From Massilia sp. H6 (GTDB lineage Bacteria > Pseudomonadota > Gammaproteobacteria > Burkholderiales > Burkholderiaceae_D): a stretch of 64,000 nucleotides of DNA. Below are positions 7,816-16,093 of the stretch, one piece after another. A model generated the notes under the pieces. It made no database searches and was not told where the DNA came from. It was given only the letters and a program-made list of their open reading frames with translations. Location of the stretch: assembly GCF_024802625.1 (NCBI RefSeq), contig NZ_CP103371.1, forward strand, positions 868,001 through 932,000. The letters are read 5' to 3'. Both the position numbers and the translations under genes were made by a program. Position 1 is the first letter of the stretch, and every line of letters starts with the position of its first letter.

Positions 7816-10338
7816 CTACAGGGTGTCGAGCAGGCTTTTCAGACCCATCAGGTCATATGGCTTGGTCAGCGTTGCAGTATCGCCATGCTCGCCTGGCGGG
7901 CAGCCTGCGCCGCTGACGTACACGATACGGCAATGCGGATAGCTGGATCGAATGTGACTTGCCAGCGCTGTTCCCGACATTCCAGGAAGGTGGATATCGG
8001 TAAACACGATATCGAATGCCCTGGCCGTGAGCATCGTGAGGGCTTCTTCCGAACTGGCGACAGCCGCGGCATCGTAACCAAGCAGGGCGAGCATGTCGCA
8101 GGTAATGGCTCGCAGGTCGGCATTGTCTTCCACCAGCAGGATGCGCTTTTTTGCTACCGGAATGGCGCCTGGCTCGGCATCTGGCCCTGACGGCCGGGCC
8201 AGCGGCGCCGGCGCTGCCGGAGCGGGCTTGCCCGCCAGGACGGCGCGCACCTTGCGCGCCAGGTCATCGCGCCCGTAGGGTTTGCTGAGCAGCTCCACCC
8301 CCGGGTCGAGACGGCCGCCGTGCACGATGGCGTTCTGCGTATAGCCAGATGTGAACAGCACGCGCAGTTGGGGAAGAATCTGGCGCGCCTGACGCGCCAG
8401 CTCAGGGCTGCGCAGGGGACCGGGCATGACCACATCGGTAAACAGTAAATCGATCTCGATGCCGCTCTGGATCACAGTTAACGCACTTTGCGCGTCGTTG
8501 GCCTTCAGGACCCGGTAGCCGAGCTGGGTCAGCATATCCACGACGGTCATTTGCACTTTCAGGTCGTCCTCGACGACGAGAACAGTCTCGGTGCCGCCCA
8601 CGACGAGCGCCTTGATGCGAGAAGGCGTTTCTTCTTCCAATTCGAAAGAGCGGGGCAGGTAGATCTTGATCGTAGTGCCGTGCTCGAGTTCGCTGTAGAT
8701 CTTGATATGGCCGCCACTTTGCTTGACGAAGCCGTAGGCCATGCTCAGTCCCAGGCCAGTTCCCTGTCCTTCTGGCTTGGTCGTGAAGAAAGGTTCGAAG
8801 GCCCGTTCGATAATCTCGGCCGGCATGCCGCTTCCGGTATCGGAAACCGCGAGCATGACATACTGGCCCGCCGAGATTTCGGGTGCCGACAGCACATACC
8901 CGTCATCGAGGCAGCTGTTGCCCAGCTCGATAGTGAGCTTGCCGGCGCCGCTCATGGCGTCGCGCGCATTGATCGCAAGATTCAATACGACATTCTCGAG
9001 CTGGTTCCGGTCGACCAAGGTGTTCCAGAGGCCACCGCCGACGATCGTCTCGATCTCGATGCTTTCTCCCAGCGCCCGCACCAGCATGCTTCCCATATCG
9101 TGCACGATGCGCGCCAGGTTGACCACGGTCGGTTGCAATGGCTGGCGCCGCGCAAAGGCCAGCAGTTGCGACGACAGCTTGGCCCCGCGTGCCACGGCGT
9201 CCAGGGCCAGCTCGAGGCGATCCGTGGCAACGCGGCTGGATGCGTAGGTGTCCCTGAGCAGCTGCAAGTTGCCGCTAATGATTTGCAGCACATTGTTGAA
9301 ATCGTGGGCGACGCCGCCAGTGAGCTTGCCGATCGCTTCGAGTTTCTGCGATTGATTCAAGGCAGCGTTCGCGGATTCGAGCGACTTGGTCCGTTCTTCG
9401 ACCAGCACTTCGAGTTGGGTCTGATAGCGCAACACGTCGTCCTGCGCCATTTTCTGGGCAGTGACGTCGACGCCGAGCGTGAAGATGCCCGAGACCTTGC
9501 CGTTCGCGTCGAATATAGGCTGATAGATCAGGTCGACGAACAAGGTGATCGGTGCACCATCCTTGTTGATCGTCACCGGTTGGTGACGGCCGATATAGGG
9601 CTCGCCGCTCGTGTACACATTGTCCAGCAAGTCAAAATAACCTTGCACGCCGATTTCGGGGAACACCTCGCGCACGGTCCGGCCGACCAGGTCGCAGCGA
9701 CCTACAATGTCCAGATAGGTGTTGTTAACCAGCTCGAACACATGATCGGGGCCGTGCGTCACGGCGATTGCCGCTGGCGCCTGATTGAACAAGCGATGCA
9801 GGTACATGCTCTGGGACGCGAGCAGGCGTTGTGCTTCCGAGACGACCGATTGGTGCTGGTTGGTACTTCCACCTGTACTGCGCGCCGCCTTCAGGGCATC
9901 GCGTTCGCTTTCGACCGCACGCAAGGTGTTCTTGACCAGCTCCAGTTCGGTTACGTCGATCACATGGCCCAGGATAAATGCGGTATGTCCGTCGTCATCC
10001 AGCAGTGGCGTATTTGTTACGTTCCACACATGCCGGACGAAGTGGGCGCCATCGGCCGCCTCGACACGCATGTCATAAGGCAGCGCCGAAAACGTCTCGG
10101 TGCAGCCATGCCGCACGACGTTGTCGAGCGACGCCTTCAGTGCCGCGACACTGTCGTTGCCGCTGTCGGGAGCAGCCGGAAAAGCGTCGAACAGATACTT
10201 GCCAATGCTGTCACGGCCATGGCCGGTAACAGTGCAAAACGCCTGATTGACTTCAATAATGACAAGCTCGCGCGACATGAGCACATAGGCATTCGGCGAG
10301 ATATTGAAAAATTGTTTGAAACTGAACGGGCTCTGCAT
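7816..10338 (-). CDS. Soluble PAS-PAS hybrid histidine kinase with two receiver domains
   Basis: 840-residue cytosolic hybrid sensor kinase. Order: PAS (about 10-135), PAS with PAC (about 180-300), a coiled-coil linker, HisKA with phospho-acceptor His345 in GGVAHDFNNVLQIISGN, HATPase (DTGSGMP, GTGLGLSM), receiver 1 with Asp635 (FTDVVMPG) and receiver 2 with Asp781 (FTDIHLPG). No membrane helices, so it senses an internal or diffusible cue. The AHDFNN-type H-box is typical of kinases paired with their own receivers. No response regulator with an output domain is adjacent, so the target is unknown. The Pro/Ala-rich linker between receivers (about 715-745) is flexible. Confidence 0.92.
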   Translation of the reverse strand: MQSPFSFKQFFNISPNAYVLMSRELVIIEVNQAFCTVTGHGRDSIGKYLFDAFPAAPDSGNDSVAALKASLDNVVRHGCTETFSALPYDMRVEAADGAHFVRHVWNVTNTPLLDDDGHTAFILGHVIDVTELELVKNTLRAVESERDALKAARSTGGSTNQHQSVVSEAQRLLASQSMYLHRLFNQAPAAIAVTHGPDHVFELVNNTYLDIVGRCDLVGRTVREVFPEIGVQGYFDLLDNVYTSGEPYIGRHQPVTINKDGAPITLFVDLIYQPIFDANGKVSGIFTLGVDVTAQKMAQDDVLRYQTQLEVLVEERTKSLESANAALNQSQKLEAIGKLTGGVAHDFNNVLQIISGNLQLLRDTYASSRVATDRLELALDAVARGAKLSSQLLAFARRQPLQPTVVNLARIVHDMGSMLVRALGESIEIETIVGGGLWNTLVDRNQLENVVLNLAINARDAMSGAGKLTIELGNSCLDDGYVLSAPEISAGQYVMLAVSDTGSGMPAEIIERAFEPFFTTKPEGQGTGLGLSMAYGFVKQSGGHIKIYSELEHGTTIKIYLPRSFELEEETPSRIKALVVGGTETVLVVEDDLKVQMTVVDMLTQLGYRVLKANDAQSALTVIQSGIEIDLLFTDVVMPGPLRSPELARQARQILPQLRVLFTSGYTQNAIVHGGRLDPGVELLSKPYGRDDLARKVRAVLAGKPAPAAPAPLARPSGPDAEPGAIPVAKKRILLVEDNADLRAITCDMLALLGYDAAAVASSEEALTMLTARAFDIVFTDIHLPGMSGTALASHIRSSYPHCRIVYVSGAGCPPGEHGDTATLTKPYDLMGLKSLLDTL

Positions 10339-10549
10339 GTAGGCGGTTTCCGGGGACGATCAAAACAACAGCAACAATCTGACCATAAATTACTTGAATG
10401 GAACAGTCGCGGGATCCGCACGCGCGCGTGACAATGGTGGGACACGGTCGAGCAGCGCGTGATTATACGAGTATTTTACGGTGGACAGAGCGCGTCAAAC
10501 CTGAAACGTGCGCGGCAAAAAGGCAGCGCCATGTTGGGGCATAGCAGCA

Positions 10550-11872
10550 CTAGAGCGTGTGCGAGTACATGAGCTGAAGGTTGCGCTGGCGATGCTTGAT
10601 CTCAAAGCCCTGGGCATTGACCACTGTCGAGGTGGGGGCAAGGGTAACGGAAAGATTAATCTTGCTGCGCGCTGCAAGCTGCCAGCCAAGCCCTGCTGTC
10701 ACATGGTTGCCGATGGTTGCTGGAAACAGGGGATTGACCAATTCGTCGGGAACTGGATTGCGCGACAGGTTAACGCCCCCACGCAAGGTGAGCGTTTCTG
10801 TTGCTGCCCAAGACGTGCCCAGGTTGAGGATGTTTTGATCCCTCCACTGTTGCGGCAAGGCGAAGCTGACGCTGCCTCCGCTATCGGCACTGTCGTACTG
10901 CATCTTGAAGTCGCGCAGGGTTCCCGACCATTGGATGCGCTTGAAGTCAACGCCTGCCAACCAGGTCGGACTGATCTGCCATGCCACACCGATAGCGGTC
11001 ATGGCGGGCCATTGGAAATCCATGACGCTGATGCGGCCGTTGTCGACGAAGCCTCCGGCTGCAGCGATGCTCGCGCCTGAAGGACGCGTGCGCATGTCGC
11101 CCAGAGCCGTCTTGAAATGGTGAGACAATCCAAGGGTGAGCAGATTGTCGACTTTGTATACAGCGCCAATCTTGGAAGCCCACCCTGTTGCTCGGGCACT
11201 ACCGGTGAATCTGTTCGAATTGCTGAATGCCAGGCGCGCCCACGGCGCCGTTGCAAGTGCTGGCAGCGCTGCACCAAGATTACCGCTCGCCGACGTCACC
11301 AATTGCCCGAATTGCGCCCCCGGGGCGGCCATCTGAAGGTCGAGGGAGCCCGAGATAAAATCGACGGTCGCACCCAGCGATAACGCCGGCGTTACCTGAT
11401 AGGCAACTGGAAAGATCACCCGGCCCACGGCTAGTTCTGACCGGACAGGCAGGCCTGAGCCAGCAGCAAGCAGGCTGTCAGCCCGGTATTCGGCACCCAT
11501 GCCACCCTGTGCAAACACTCCCACGCCATAGGTCCAGGCATGCGCGCGCCTGACATATCCCACCGCGGGCATGACATAAGAACGGCCGAGCGAACGGGCG
11601 GTCATTCCCCCACCGCTGACTTCAATACGTGGTCCGAGCTCACCCAGTGCGATCTCCAGAAGCGATTCGGCAGGAATGAGCGCCAGGGTGGCCGGGTTTG
11701 CCATCATCGCGGCGGTTCCATGCTCGATGGCTTGCGATATGCCTCCCATTCCGGTTGAGATCGGACCGTAGCCTTCCAGGCTCATTCCGTTGGTAGCATG
11801 AACAGGCGCGGTAGCCCCGATGCTCGCGAGTAGTATGACGAAACGCTTACTGTGCTGCTTAAATTCTTGCAT
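10550..11872 (-). CDS. FadL/OmpP1/TodX-family outer-membrane transport protein
   Basis: 440-residue outer-membrane beta-barrel for uptake of hydrophobic compounds such as fatty acids or aromatics. Signal peptide about 1-26 ending PVHA. The mature start NGMSLEGYGPISTGMGG and the NPA motif in MMANPATLAL are FadL-family hallmarks; the remainder alternates polar and hydrophobic strands and ends in a hydrophobic strand (LQLMYSHTL). TACAAT lies close to the start and a 14-G run lies 54 bp upstream of it, which could affect expression. Substrate unknown. Confidence 0.85.
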   Translation of the reverse strand: MQEFKQHSKRFVILLASIGATAPVHATNGMSLEGYGPISTGMGGISQAIEHGTAAMMANPATLALIPAESLLEIALGELGPRIEVSGGGMTARSLGRSYVMPAVGYVRRAHAWTYGVGVFAQGGMGAEYRADSLLAAGSGLPVRSELAVGRVIFPVAYQVTPALSLGATVDFISGSLDLQMAAPGAQFGQLVTSASGNLGAALPALATAPWARLAFSNSNRFTGSARATGWASKIGAVYKVDNLLTLGLSHHFKTALGDMRTRPSGASIAAAGGFVDNGRISVMDFQWPAMTAIGVAWQISPTWLAGVDFKRIQWSGTLRDFKMQYDSADSGGSVSFALPQQWRDQNILNLGTSWAATETLTLRGGVNLSRNPVPDELVNPLFPATIGNHVTAGLGWQLAARSKINLSVTLAPTSTVVNAQGFEIKHRQRNLQLMYSHTL

Positions 11873-11926
11873 GGGTAATCACATTGTAGGTGGATGGTGT
11901 AATGGAGATTTCAGCGATCGTTGACC

Positions 11927-11940
11927 GGGGGGGGGGGGGG
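11927..11940. repeat. Homopolymer of 14 G
   Basis: Fourteen consecutive G on the plus strand, in the promoter-side region of the divergently placed FadL-like gene. Runs of this length are prone to slipped-strand change, and also to sequencing error. Confidence 0.85.
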
Positions 11941-12459
11941 CGATCGGCAAGTGCGGGACCTGCATGCCCGTTTTTCGCTGTGGAGCAGCCCAGTCCAGTA
12001 TTGCAAAATTTGATGATTTTGATCATCGAATACCCTAGAATACCACTGTATCTCGCAACGATTGATTTACGGTAATTGAAGTTGCGGTGGGAATTGCCGA
12101 AACTGAAGCAAAGCGCCGGTTTTTTCGCAGTGTCGACCGGGCGTCGTTGATTCTTCGGAGCAGGGCAAACACATGGCCAACCTGCGGGCCGTGCGCATTG
12201 ACATGCCCGCGCACGCGCGACAGGAAAGATCGATCCATGGTGAAATGGTCTGACGATTTCGACAACCTGGCGACCCGTTGACGCACCTTCAGCAGACGAC
12301 CTTCACCAACGGGGACGCTGGCAATCCAGCTCTGCAAGGCCACTGCATCGGCCCCCTGACGCGCGCTGCCATCTGCCGACATCGCCAAGTTTCAACAAGA
12401 ATTGATCCGCGTTGCCTGTTGAGACAGGCAACAGTCATGACATTACCAAGGAGAACACA
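11941..12459. other. Gap of about 520 bp without a recognisable gene
   Basis: Both strands have short open frames here (about 64 codons plus, 117 codons minus) but none has a family motif or clear ribosome binding site. A small hairpin GATGAT-N4-ATCATC lies at 12012-12027. The content could be a decayed gene; I see no transposase or tRNA in it. Confidence 0.4.
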
Positions 12460-13485
12460 GTGAGCAACATACGTGCATGGGCAGCCCAGGAACAGGGCGC
12501 AGCATTAGAAGTGATTGAATACGATCCGGGTCCGCTTGGCGCCGAAGATGTAGAAATCGAGGTCGAGTATTGCGGAGTCTGCCATTCGGACTTGTCGATG
12601 CTCGACAACGAGTGGGGAATCTCGTCGTATCCGTTCGTTCCCGGCCACGAGGCCATTGGCCGCGTTGTCGCGCTGGGCGAGGTGGCTCAGGCCAAGGGGC
12701 TGCGCGTCGGCCAGCGGGTCGGAGTAGGCTGGAATGCGCGTAGTTGCCTGTATTGCCCGGCGTGCATCCGAGGCGACGTTCAGCTATGCGAGCGCATCGA
12801 GCCGACCATCGTGGGCCACCACGGCGCCTTTGCCGAGCGGGTCCGTGCGCACTGGATCTGGAGCGTGCCGATTCCCGATGCGCTCGAGCCGGAGAACGCT
12901 GGCCCGCTGCTGTGCGGCGGCATTACCGTGTTCGCGCCGCTGATGCAGTTGCACGTGCCGCCAACGGCCCGCGTGGGCGTTTTCGGCATTGGCGGTCTGG
13001 GCCATATGGCGCTGATGTTTGCCAGCGCCTGGGGTTGCGAAGTGACGGCATTTACCTCGTCGCCTGAAAAGATGGAAGAAGCCAAGGCCTTCGGCGCCAG
13101 TCATACCGCCTCGAGCGTCTCGTCCGACGACTACGAGCGTCTGGCGGGCAGTTTCGACTTCATCTTTATCACCGCCAACGCCAAGCTCGATTGGGATGCG
13201 CTGATCGCGCTGCTGGCGCCGCAAGGCCGCCTGCATTTCCTTGGCGCCGTTCTCGAGCCAGTGCCGGTCCAGGTAATGCAGTTGATGATGGGACAAAAAG
13301 CCGTGTCCGCCTCGCCCACCGGCAGCCGGGCGCAGATTGACAGCATGTTGCGTTTTGCTTGTCACCACCAGGTCGCACCCAAGGTCGAGCATTTCCCGAT
13401 GAGCCGGGTAAACGATGCCATGGACCATCTTCGCGCAGGCAAGGCAAACTACCGGATCGTGCTGGAAGCCGATTTCAAGGATTAA
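12460..13485 (+). CDS. NAD(P)-dependent zinc alcohol dehydrogenase, CAD/YahK type
   Basis: 341-residue medium-chain alcohol dehydrogenase of the cinnamyl-alcohol-dehydrogenase branch, generally NADPH-linked aldehyde reductases. Catalytic zinc ligands are in YCGVCHSDLSM and PGHEAIG; structural zinc cysteines in CLYCPACIRGDVQLC; nucleotide-binding loop GIGGLGHM. The GTG at 12460 is taken as start because AAGGAGA precedes it by 6 bp; an upstream ATG adds 16 non-family residues. 52 bp downstream is a nitroreductase on the same strand, so the two may form a small redox operon. Confidence 0.9.
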   Translation: MSNIRAWAAQEQGAALEVIEYDPGPLGAEDVEIEVEYCGVCHSDLSMLDNEWGISSYPFVPGHEAIGRVVALGEVAQAKGLRVGQRVGVGWNARSCLYCPACIRGDVQLCERIEPTIVGHHGAFAERVRAHWIWSVPIPDALEPENAGPLLCGGITVFAPLMQLHVPPTARVGVFGIGGLGHMALMFASAWGCEVTAFTSSPEKMEEAKAFGASHTASSVSSDDYERLAGSFDFIFITANAKLDWDALIALLAPQGRLHFLGAVLEPVPVQVMQLMMGQKAVSASPTGSRAQIDSMLRFACHHQVAPKVEHFPMSRVNDAMDHLRAGKANYRIVLEADFKD

Positions 13486-13537
13486 CACCATCAACATCGC
13501 ACCACTGCGATGAGGTCGCCATTTTTTAGGGAAACGA

Positions 13538-14146
13538 ATGAATGTAACTGAAGCAATCCGCCAGCGCCGCGCCATCAAGCACTTTGATGCCGGCCACGTC
13601 ATGAGCGAAGAAGAGCAGCGCACGCTGCTGGAGTTGGCAATGCAATCGCCAACGGCGTTCAACCTGCAGCATTGGCGCTTTGTCGTCGTTGCCGATCCTG
13701 CCGTGCGCAAGCAGATCCGCGCTGCCGCGTGGGATCAGGCACAGGTGACGGACGCGTCGCTGCTGCTGGTGTTGTGCGCCGACCTGAGCGTATGGAAGCA
13801 GCCGGCGCCGCTGTGGGAAAATGCCCCGGAGCCAGTACAAGCCATGATGGTGCCGATGATCGACACTTACTACAGTGGCAAACCGCAGGTGCAGCGCGAT
13901 GAAGCGATGCGCAGTTGCGGTATCGCTGCCCAGACCATCATGCTGGCCGCTAAGTCGCTAGGCTACGATACCTGTCCGATGGATGGCTTCGATTTTGACG
14001 CGGTCGGCGAGATCATCGCGCTCCCCGAACACCATGTCATTACGATGATGATCGTGGTCGGAAAGAAAACCCAGGATGTCTGGCCCAAGCCGGGGCAGCT
14101 GGGCTACGATCAGGTCGTCGTTCGCGACCGCTTCCAGGCGGCTTGA
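13538..14146 (+). CDS. Nitroreductase-family flavoprotein
   Basis: 202-residue FMN-dependent oxidoreductase. The N-terminal RQRRAIKHFD matches the FMN-phosphate-binding start of the family; SPTAFNLQHWRFVVV is the next conserved block; the C-terminal part holds the usual GYDTCPMDGFD and final arginine-containing strand. Expected to reduce nitroaromatics, quinones or similar using NAD(P)H in the cytosol. Start ATG 13538 follows AGGGAAACGA. Downstream of and co-directional with the CAD-type dehydrogenase. Confidence 0.88.
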   Translation: MNVTEAIRQRRAIKHFDAGHVMSEEEQRTLLELAMQSPTAFNLQHWRFVVVADPAVRKQIRAAAWDQAQVTDASLLLVLCADLSVWKQPAPLWENAPEPVQAMMVPMIDTYYSGKPQVQRDEAMRSCGIAAQTIMLAAKSLGYDTCPMDGFDFDAVGEIIALPEHHVITMMIVVGKKTQDVWPKPGQLGYDQVVVRDRFQAA

Positions 14147-14220
14147 CGCAATCGGCGAGCGGGCGCGTGAACCTTGATTGAAGCGGGCCGCGGCGCCTGG
14201 CCGCTCGATGCGGCCAGCGC

Positions 14221-14619
14221 TTACCGGCCCAAGGCCCATTTTTCCTGGTCGCGGAATGCGATCAGCAGCAGGCTGCCGGCGAAAATGATCAGCGACGGAT
14301 AGAACAGTGCGTTGCTGCCCTTGAACACCCAGCTCCAGGGATCGATTACCGACTGCATCACCGCGAGCAGCGACACGCCGTTGAACAGGGCTTGTGCCGG
14401 ATAGGCCCAACGCCGCGCAACGCCGAACACCACGGCCAGGCCGACCAGCACTTGCACGACGCCGCCCACCTGCATCAGGGTGGCGTTGCCGAACAGGCCG
14501 AAATAAAACTTGTCTGCTACCGCCAGGCCGTGTTCGACGTTGACGATTTTGTCGGCGCCCCAAATGACGAGCAGCCAGCCCAGCGAGATGCGCAAGAACA
14601 GCAAGGTCCAGAGTTTCAT
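14221..14619 (-). CDS. DoxX-family membrane protein
   Basis: 132-residue integral membrane protein with four predicted helices. The opening LWTLLFLRISLGWLLVIWGADKI and the glycine-rich GGVVQVLVGLAVVFGVARRW are typical of DoxX/DoxD-like proteins, whose functions range from quinone-linked oxidation to redox stress complexes. Convergent with the nitroreductase and about 55 bp upstream-side from the next minus-strand gene. No enzyme motif is visible. Confidence 0.8.
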   Translation of the reverse strand: MKLWTLLFLRISLGWLLVIWGADKIVNVEHGLAVADKFYFGLFGNATLMQVGGVVQVLVGLAVVFGVARRWAYPAQALFNGVSLLAVMQSVIDPWSWVFKGSNALFYPSLIIFAGSLLLIAFRDQEKWALGR

Positions 14620-14675
14620 GTAAATTCTTTCATTATTTTTTTAAGCAAGACTCGTTTAGCCACCGCCCCCGGTCA

Positions 14676-15128
14676 TTAGTAGACCCAGGGTATCAGTCGC
14701 TTGGACTGCTGCTGATATTGGCGGTAGGCCGGATAGCGTTCTACCAGCCAGCGCTCTTCGCGCCTGGATTTCAAGTCGAAGAAAATAAACAGCACCAGCG
14801 TCACCAGCAGGCGCGCGCCGCTGGCGGTTGCCAGCGAAAACCCCAAGCAGACCAGTATTGCCGCCAGATACATGGGGTGACGCACCAGGCGGTAAACGCC
14901 GTGTGTGACAAGCTCGCCATCGTCGACGGGCCGCGGAAAAGGCGTGAACGAGCGTCCCAGATTGAGTACGCTCGAGAGAAACAACAGCATGCCGATGATC
15001 CCGGCGATCCAGCCCGCCAGGCGCACGCCGCCGTCATATGCAGCCGGTGCGCTGCCGCCCGGCGCCAGCACGAGCAATATCAGCAGCGCAGCCTGTACCA
15101 CTACCCATGACGCTCCACGTTCACGCAT
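14676..15128 (-). CDS. Isoprenylcysteine carboxyl methyltransferase-like membrane protein
   Basis: 150-residue membrane protein of the ICMT/PEMT/NnrU-like group. Four hydrophobic segments, then the SAM-site signature VRHPMYLA and the C-terminal EERWLVERYPAYRQYQQ, whose Glu and Tyr are the family pattern. Bacterial members methylate small lipophilic or thiol substrates; the true substrate is unknown. It sits in a run of minus-strand genes with DoxX and the DJ-1-like protein. Confidence 0.8.
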   Translation of the reverse strand: MRERGASWVVVQAALLILLVLAPGGSAPAAYDGGVRLAGWIAGIIGMLLFLSSVLNLGRSFTPFPRPVDDGELVTHGVYRLVRHPMYLAAILVCLGFSLATASGARLLVTLVLFIFFDLKSRREERWLVERYPAYRQYQQQSKRLIPWVY

Positions 15129-15149
15129 TGAGGTCCTGGCGCCTATCGG

Positions 15150-15830
15150 TTACTTGTTAAGCATCGCCAGCAGCGCTTCTGCAGCCGGCGCCGACGATGC
15201 CGGATTTTGTCCGGTAATGAGCAGGCCATCGGTACGCACATGTGGTTGCCAGTCGTCGGCCTTGGAGTAGATCCCGCCGTTTTTCTTGAGCATGTCTTCC
15301 ACCAGGAAGGGAACCACGTCGGTGAGCCCGGCCGCTTTTTCTTCGGAATTGGTAAAGCCGGCGACCTGCTTGCCATCGACCAGCGGCTTGCCATCCGGTT
15401 GCTTGACGTGACGCAGCACGCCCGGTGCATGGCAGACCGCGGCGACCGGCTTGCCAGCGCCGATCATGGTTTCAATTAACTTGATCGATGCCTGGCTTTC
15501 GGCCAGGTCCCATAGCGGGCCGTGACCGCCTGGATAGAACACGGCGTCGAAGTCGCCCGCCGACACCTCGGCCAGCTTGCCGGTGTTGGCGAGCACGGCC
15601 TGGGCATCGGGGTCGCCCTTGAAACGCCTGGTGGCGTCGGTTTGGGCATCTGGCTCATCGCTGGTCGGATCGAGCGGCGGCTGGCCACCGTTTGGCGACA
15701 CGACCGTGATCTTGGCGCCGGCGTCTTTCATGAGGTAGTAGGGAGCGGCGAATTCTTCGAGCCAGAATCCGGTTTTCTTACCGGTGTCGCCCAATTTGTC
15801 ATGCGAGGTCATTACCATCAGGATCTTCAT
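15150..15830 (-). CDS. DJ-1/PfpI-family protein, Hsp31-like
   Basis: 226-residue class I glutamine-amidotransferase-like protein. The nucleophile elbow AVCHAPG gives Cys133-His134, with an acidic residue in FWLEEFAAPYY completing the site and YPGGHGP forming the family loop. Hsp31-type members act as glyoxalase III or holding chaperones under carbonyl stress. The start at 15830 (MKILMVMTSH) is chosen because the fold begins there and GAAAG lies upstream; the longer frame adds non-family residues. Divergent from the AI-2E-type gene at 16094. Confidence 0.87.
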   Translation of the reverse strand: MKILMVMTSHDKLGDTGKKTGFWLEEFAAPYYLMKDAGAKITVVSPNGGQPPLDPTSDEPDAQTDATRRFKGDPDAQAVLANTGKLAEVSAGDFDAVFYPGGHGPLWDLAESQASIKLIETMIGAGKPVAAVCHAPGVLRHVKQPDGKPLVDGKQVAGFTNSEEKAAGLTDVVPFLVEDMLKKNGGIYSKADDWQPHVRTDGLLITGQNPASSAPAAEALLAMLNK

Positions 15831-16093
15831 GTCGGAACTTTCAAAATGAGTAAGTAGCGGAAATCGACGCGGGCACGCTGGCTGCAGGCGTGCGTGTACA
15901 AAGCGCCAACTTAGCATGTTTCACCGGGCCTGGCCTGTTCGGCAGGGCAGGGGGCGTGTCCCGCGCTGAGCCCCGCCCTGTTGTTAAAACTGATATAGTG
16001 ATTTTTGAACACTTTAAGTCGGATCTCGGCAGCGACGCGGTCCGGGGCCGCTCTGGCCTGGCCATCCTGCGGCGTTGGCTTAATGAATGAATC

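Noticed and set aside
8488..10431. 647-codon plus-strand open frame opposite the hybrid kinase
   Set aside because: The minus strand encodes a complete PAS-HisKA-HATPase-receiver protein; the other frame has no domain pattern.
11927..11940. Poly-G run as proof of phase variation
   Set aside because: Kept only as a candidate, because a run this long can also be an assembly or base-calling error.
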